Shown: positions 60,130 to 64,000 of the stretch, piece after piece
How the letters are laid out: each line of letters starts with the position of its first letter
Position numbering within the stretch: the first letter of the stretch is position 1
NCBI GenBank assembly: GCA_963632825.1
Contig: CAVGWF010000038.1
Span: 36,318-100,317 of the forward strand
Length of the DNA stretch: 64,000 nucleotides
From: F23-B02 sp963632825
GTDB taxonomy: Bacteria; Bacillota; Clostridia; Oscillospirales; Oscillospiraceae
Direction of reading: 5' to 3'
Notes under the pieces: model-generated
What the model was told of the DNA's origin: nothing
Seen by the model: the letters and a program-made list of their open reading frames with translations, nothing else
Databases searched by the model: none
Made by a program: the position numbers and the translations under genes

Positions 60130-60731
60130 TAAGGCTCATATTGGCGAGCAATAATGCAAAAAAAATGAAGGAGCTGCGCGAGATACTCTCGGATATGGAT
60201 GTTGAGATACTGTCTCAGCGCGCGGCAGGATGTGATTTTGAGGTCGATGAGACCGGCACGACCTTTGCCGAGAATGCTTATCTCAAGGCAAAGGCGGTGT
60301 TTGACGCAACCGGTGAGATGACCGTTGCAGATGACTCGGGACTCATGGTCGAGGCTCTCGGCGGCGAGCCCGGCGTGTACTCTGCGCGCTATGCTCCGGG
60401 AGGGCACGACGCAACGGATAAGGAACGCTATGAGTACCTGCTTAAAAAAATGGGCGATGCCGAAAACCGCAGGGCAAAATTCGTTTCCAGCATATGCTGC
60501 CTGCTGCCCGACGGCAGAATCATCCGCACCGAGGGCGAGTGCAGCGGACAAATACTCACACAGCCTTCCGGCGAGGGCGGCTTCGGCTACGATCCGGTGT
60601 TCATGCCCGACGGCTATGACGAGAGCATGGCTCAGCTCGGAACGGAGATAAAGAATAAGATATCGCACAGAGCCCATGCGCTCGCAAAATTCAAAGAAGA
60701 ACTGAGGAAAACCGATGGCATTGACAAGTAA
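60126..60731 (+). CDS. rdgB: XTP/dITP diphosphatase
   Basis: A 201-residue HAM1-family enzyme that cleans non-canonical purine triphosphates (dITP, XTP) from the pool. The LASNNAKKMKEL start, TTFAENAYLKAKA, ADDSGLMVEALGG and GFGYDPVF motifs are all in place. It overlaps yhbY by 17 bases. Confidence 0.96.
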   Translation: MIRLILASNNAKKMKELREILSDMDVEILSQRAAGCDFEVDETGTTFAENAYLKAKAVFDATGEMTVADDSGLMVEALGGEPGVYSARYAPGGHDATDKERYEYLLKKMGDAENRRAKFVSSICCLLPDGRIIRTEGECSGQILTQPSGEGGFGYDPVFMPDGYDESMAQLGTEIKNKISHRAHALAKFKEELRKTDGIDK

Positions 60732-61023
60732 GCAGAGAGCCCAGCTTCGCTCGATTGCGATGACTGAGGACACTATAATCCAGATAGGCAAGGGCGGAAT
60801 AACCGAAAATACGCTCACACAGATAAAGGATGCGCTCAAGGCGCGCGAGCTCGTAAAGGGCAGAGTGCTTGAAAACAGCCTTCTTACCGCGCGCGAGGCG
60901 GCCGAAGAGCTGGCGGAAAAATGTGCGGCAGAGACCGTTCAGACGATAGGAAGCAAATTCGTGCTGTATAAGCGCAATGAAAAAGAGCCTAAAATAGCTC
61001 TTGTAAAAGACAAGAAAAAATGA
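60715..61023 (+). CDS. yhbY: YhbY-family RNA-binding protein (CRS1-YhbY domain)
   Basis: A 102-residue protein built from one CRS1-YhbY (CRM) domain, with the LTSKQRAQLRSIA start and the QIGKGGITENTL motif containing the GxxG loop. It helps assemble the 50S ribosomal subunit. The gene order yhbY-nadD-yqeK is conserved in Firmicutes; the start overlaps rdgB. Confidence 0.93.
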   Translation: MALTSKQRAQLRSIAMTEDTIIQIGKGGITENTLTQIKDALKARELVKGRVLENSLLTAREAAEELAEKCAAETVQTIGSKFVLYKRNEKEPKIALVKDKKK

Positions 61024-62195
61024 GAATAGTTATCTACGGCGGCAGCTTTAACCCGCCTCACCGCGGACATATAGAGGCAGCCTATGCCGTGCAGGAACGG
61101 CTCAAGCCGGACAAAATGCTTATAATACCGGCGAGCATACCGCCGCATAAAAGCCTTGCCGACGGAAGCCCCGATGCCGCCGAACGGCTTGAGCTCACGC
61201 GGCTGGCGTTTGCGGATATTCCGGATGCCGAGGTGTCGGACATTGAGATAAACCGCGAGGGCAAAAGCTATTCCGCGGATACGCTTGAGCAGCTCATGCA
61301 GTTGTATCCCGATGCGGAGTTTACATTTGCCATGGGCAGCGACATGCTGCTCAGCTTTGAGCAATGGTACAGATTCCGCTTCCTGCTTGAGAATATGACT
61401 CTCGGTGTTTTCTGCCGCAGCGAGGGAGAGGACGCGCGCGTTATGCGGCATGCCGGGTACCTTGAAAGAACATACGGCGCACGGTGCGTTTTCATAAACC
61501 ATGAGCCCAAGCCGATGTCCTCGTCCGATATTCGCCGTATGCTGCCGGAGCGCAGAGGTGCCTCGTGCCTGCCGGAGCCGGTCTATGCCCGCATAATAAA
61601 AAACGGAGATTACGGTGCCCGTCCGGAGCTTTACTGGCTGCGTGAAAAAGCGTATGCAATGCTGAGCCCGAAGCGCGTTGCCCATGTGGCAGGGTGCGAG
61701 GCGGAGGCGGTAAATCTCGCCATGCGCTGGGGAGAGGACTCCGAAAATGCGGCGGAAGCCGGAATACTGCACGATATTACGAAAAAACTTGTGTTATCCG
61801 ACCAATTGATATTGTGCCGCAAGTATGGTATTATAAACGACACTACAGAAGAGGAAAATGTAAAGCTTCTGCATGCCAAGACCGGTGCGGCGCTTGCAAA
61901 GGATCTTTTCAACATAAGCAGAGAGGTCTACGATGCCATCCGATGGCATACGACCGGCAAGCCGGATATGACACTGCTTGAGAAGATAATCTATATGGCG
62001 GATTATATTGAGCCTAACAGAGATTTTGAGGGCGTGGATAAGCTGAGAAAGCTCGCCTATGAGGATCTCGACAAAGCGATGGCACTTGGACTTGAAATGA
62101 GCCTTGAAGACATAAGAAGCCATGGGCAGGAGCCGTATTACGCAACTGCCGAAGCGTATGAATGGTACGCAAAGTACACAAACACACAGCAATAA
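61020..62195 (+). CDS. nadD: NadD-YqeK fusion: nicotinate-nucleotide adenylyltransferase with HD-domain nucleotide hydrolase
   Basis: A 391-residue two-domain protein. Residues 1-195 form NadD, which makes NaAD in NAD synthesis: the YGGSFNPPHRGH motif (about 5-16) and the MSSSDIRRML (ISSTxIR) motif near 165. Residues about 215-385 are an HD domain of the YqeK type, which cleaves diadenosine tetraphosphate symmetrically. Its metal residues are His222, His251-Asp252, the His of RWHTTG, and Asp of MADYIEPNR. In most Firmicutes these are two adjacent genes. The frame is open through the join. Confidence 0.92.
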   Translation: MRIVIYGGSFNPPHRGHIEAAYAVQERLKPDKMLIIPASIPPHKSLADGSPDAAERLELTRLAFADIPDAEVSDIEINREGKSYSADTLEQLMQLYPDAEFTFAMGSDMLLSFEQWYRFRFLLENMTLGVFCRSEGEDARVMRHAGYLERTYGARCVFINHEPKPMSSSDIRRMLPERRGASCLPEPVYARIIKNGDYGARPELYWLREKAYAMLSPKRVAHVAGCEAEAVNLAMRWGEDSENAAEAGILHDITKKLVLSDQLILCRKYGIINDTTEEENVKLLHAKTGAALAKDLFNISREVYDAIRWHTTGKPDMTLLEKIIYMADYIEPNRDFEGVDKLRKLAYEDLDKAMALGLEMSLEDIRSHGQEPYYATAEAYEWYAKYTNTQQ

Positions 62196-62229
62196 CGGCA
62201 GGGGTGCCGGCATAGAAGGGAACTATGAT

Positions 62230-63552
62230 ATGCAGCTATTTGGAGGCAAAAAAAGCGGAAAACACTCCGGTAACGAGGACAGCAGGGGAGCTGCCGCCGC
62301 TAACAGCGATTATTATGACTATGATTACGCGCAGAAAAGCGCACCGGTGAAAAACGAGAGCGCACCCAAGGCAAAAAAGCCGGGGGGAAAACAGAAAAAG
62401 AAGAAGGGCAAGGCGGGTAAGGTCATCCTTATAATCCTGCTGTGCATTGTGCTGCTGCTCGCGGCGGCATATGTATATGTCGAATTTTTCATGAGTGCTC
62501 CGACAAGCGATAATAAGGGTCTCAATAACAACGACGATGACGATAGTCCCGTGAATGTCGTAGAGGGCAGAAAGCCCGGAGTTTATACGATACTTGTGGC
62601 GGGTGTTGATGTTGTCAGCAATAATACCGACACGATCATGGTCGGACAGCTCGACACCGTAAATCACACGCTGAATGTCGTCAGTATCCCGCGCGATACG
62701 CTTACAAACCTCAAGCACGAGGTCAAAAAGGCAAACTCGGCATACCACTATGCCGCGTACTACTCCGGCATAAAGAGCAGCTCCTACTACGGCTGCGACC
62801 CGATAGCAACGATGCGCGAGGAGCTTATTCAGGCGTTCCTCGGCTTTGATGTTGACGGATATATCCTTGTCAACATGGAGGCTGCCGAAAAGGTTGTTGA
62901 CACCATCGGCGGAGTTCAGTTTGATGTTCCCCCCGGAATGGACTATGACGATCCCGCGCAGGATCTGCACATCCACATTCCCGAGGGCTCGCAGACGCTC
63001 ACCGGTGAGCAGTTTGTCCAGCTCATGCGATTCAGAAGCGGCTATGCCGGCGGCGATATCCAGCGCATCGACATGCAGCACGAGCTGCTCATGGCGGTAG
63101 CAACGCAGATGCTCAGCCTGAAAAACATCCCCAACCTCAGCGAGGTCATCAGCATCGTCACCGACAACATGAAAACGAGCCTCTCCACGGAGGACATGCT
63201 CTATTACGCCAAGGAGTTCCTGAAGCTTGATAAGGACAGCATAAAATTCATGACCATGCCGGGCAACACCAACGGCAGCGTGTTCGGCTCAAGCTATGTG
63301 TTCTGTGACATTGATGCATGGCTCGACATGGTAAACGAGTACCTCAACCCGTGGGAGACCGATGTTACCTGCAGCAATGTTGATATCGTCACCTATAAGG
63401 ACGGGAACTTCTATTCCACAACGGGTGAGCTCAAGGGCGGAGTGTCCTCGTTCCTGAACTACAGCTCGTCAAGCGCCATGGGCTCGGCGGCGGTTTACCC
63501 GTATACGGGCAGCACGACAAGTAATACCGACAGTAAGGATGATGACCAATGA
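62230..63552 (+). CDS. LytR-CpsA-Psr (LCP) family protein
   Basis: A 440-residue membrane protein that attaches teichoic-acid-like or capsule polymers to peptidoglycan. It has a basic cytoplasmic start, one membrane helix (about 70-92), an Asp-rich short linker and an LCP domain (about 115-360) with the ILVAGVD, NTDTIMVGQLD, SIPRDT and RFRSGYAGGDIQR motifs that bind polyprenyl phosphate. The ATG at 62230 follows GAAGGGAAC; an upstream ATG at 62122 would overlap nadD-yqeK by 74 bases and lacks a ribosome site. Confidence 0.93.
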   Translation: MQLFGGKKSGKHSGNEDSRGAAAANSDYYDYDYAQKSAPVKNESAPKAKKPGGKQKKKKGKAGKVILIILLCIVLLLAAAYVYVEFFMSAPTSDNKGLNNNDDDDSPVNVVEGRKPGVYTILVAGVDVVSNNTDTIMVGQLDTVNHTLNVVSIPRDTLTNLKHEVKKANSAYHYAAYYSGIKSSSYYGCDPIATMREELIQAFLGFDVDGYILVNMEAAEKVVDTIGGVQFDVPPGMDYDDPAQDLHIHIPEGSQTLTGEQFVQLMRFRSGYAGGDIQRIDMQHELLMAVATQMLSLKNIPNLSEVISIVTDNMKTSLSTEDMLYYAKEFLKLDKDSIKFMTMPGNTNGSVFGSSYVFCDIDAWLDMVNEYLNPWETDVTCSNVDIVTYKDGNFYSTTGELKGGVSSFLNYSSSSAMGSAAVYPYTGSTTSNTDSKDDDQ

Positions 63553-63911
63553 TGACACCGGATGAAGTTGTAAAGGTAGCTGCAAAAGCTCTCAACGACA
63601 AAAAAGGCAAAGACATAAAGATCCTGAAGACAGATAAGCTTACCACCCTGTGCGATTATTTCGTTATCTGCACGGGTACATCCTCCACGCATATAAAATC
63701 ACTTACAGACGAGATCGACAAGCAGATGAGCGAGGCCGGCGAGCCTCCTATCCGCCGCGAGGGCTATCGCAGCGGGAGCTGGGTGCTTCTTGATTTCGGC
63801 TGTGTCGTGGCACATGTGTTCACCGAGGAAGCCAGAGACTTCTACAATCTTGAGCACCTGTGGTCCGACGCCGAGGAGATCGGTCTCTCATCCCTTATAG
63901 GCCCCTGCTAA
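63549..63911 (+). CDS. rsfS: Ribosome silencing factor RsfS
   Basis: A 120-residue Iojap/YbeB-family protein that binds ribosomal protein L14 and blocks subunit joining when nutrients run short. The LCDYFVICTGTSS motif (about 33-45) and the SGSWVLLDFGCVVAHVFTEEARDFYNLEHLW stretch, here broken at the GSW and HVF parts, mark the family. It overlaps the LCP stop. A downstream GCCCC/GGGGC hairpin (about 63901-63916) has no T-run and is not a terminator. Confidence 0.96.
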   Translation: MMTPDEVVKVAAKALNDKKGKDIKILKTDKLTTLCDYFVICTGTSSTHIKSLTDEIDKQMSEAGEPPIRREGYRSGSWVLLDFGCVVAHVFTEEARDFYNLEHLWSDAEEIGLSSLIGPC

Positions 63912-63955
63912 GGGGCATTCCGGACAAAAAATACTATAAGGGAGCTAATTTTAAA

Positions 63956-64000
63956 ATGAAATACGATTTTACCGCTATCGAAAAGAAATGGCAGAAAAAC
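63956..64000 (+). CDS. leuS: Leucine--tRNA ligase, first 15 codons (cut by window edge)
   Basis: The ATG follows GGGAG and opens 15 codons reading MKYDFTAIEKKWQKN, the characteristic LeuS N-terminus. The position after rsfS is the usual one in Clostridia. Only 44 bases lie upstream, so there is no room for a T-box between rsfS and leuS. Confidence 0.8.
   Translation, partial: MKYDFTAIEKKWQKN

Noticed and set aside
63901..63955. Possible leuS leader regulator
   Set aside because: Only a short GCCCC/GGGGC hairpin is there; it lacks a T-run and there is no room for a T-box.
1..64000. CRISPR arrays, transposases, phage genes, rRNA operons
   Set aside because: No repeat-spacer arrays, transposase motifs or structural phage genes were seen; only one tRNA was found.

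Overview
The window reads as ordinary chromosome from a spore-forming, Gram-positive-type anaerobe of the class Clostridia, most likely an Oscillospirales/Ruminococcaceae-like gut bacterium. This is inferred from gene content: SpoIIGA and pro-SigE, a SpoVB-type flippase, PolC, an SLH-domain surface protein, a T-box in front of cysS, an Nfn-type transhydrogenase pair, and TTG/GTG starts. Most coding DNA looks about 55% GC by eye. I see no phage, insertion sequence, CRISPR array or rRNA operon. Almost every gene can be assigned to a family. The less ordinary signals are in promoters, leaders and a few altered proteins.

Layout. 1-2.9 kb: the start of an FHA membrane protein (minus) diverges from NusG_II, Gx-transporter, Mrp and a NifX-like metal-binding protein (plus). 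2.9-4.9 kb: a secreted SGNH hydrolase and a membrane-anchored EEP-family protein (minus). 4.9-7.1 kb: glyA and rarD (plus). 7.1-16 kb, minus strand: a two-component system, yqhQ-like gene, prmC, recA, recX, rimO and pgsA form one run, followed by cysS under its own promoter and a cysteine T-box. 16.2 kb: tRNA-Leu(CAA). 16.3-19.9 kb: DUF364 protein, tatD, a tyrosine phosphatase and an orphan PAS/ATPase protein. 20-23 kb: gap, an AT-rich acyltransferase and a GntR/FCD regulator. 23.3-25.7 kb: the two Nfn-like subunits. 25.9-28.5 kb: GNAT, family-4 uracil-DNA glycosylase and CCA-adding enzyme. 28.6-33.2 kb: murC, an MBL-fold protein, spoVB-like, hup and an S4 protein. 33.2-36.1 kb: SLH protein, sigE and spoIIGA (minus). 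36.1-46.4 kb: a DMT transporter, then pyrH-frr-uppS-dxr-rseP-ispG-polC. 46.5-64 kb: a phosphodiester glycosidase, a SpoU methyltransferase, dprA-topA-trmFO-plsX-rnc-radical SAM-smc-ftsY-rdgB-yhbY-nadD/yqeK-LCP-rsfS and the first codons of leuS.

How the genes work together. The right half is a dense housekeeping block with many ATGA or TAATG overlaps, joining nucleotide supply, ribosome maturation, MEP isoprenoid synthesis (dxr, ispG), undecaprenyl carrier synthesis, DNA replication, tRNA modification and chromosome segregation. The usual neighbours cdsA, acpP and sigG are not at their customary places. The most notable regulatory points are three genes whose predicted start point falls on or beside the start codon (NusG_II, spoIIGA and the SpoU methyltransferase, all without a Shine-Dalgarno sequence), a wide-spaced spoIIG-like promoter with Spo0A-like boxes, perfect inverted repeats over the GntR and SLH promoters, and two sets of overlapping divergent promoters. 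Protein-level oddities are a short SMC, a NadD-YqeK fusion, a histidine-kinase-like protein without a recognisable phospho-acceptor histidine, and an MBL protein with Gly in place of the motif Asp. I did not find a convincing wholly new multi-gene system.
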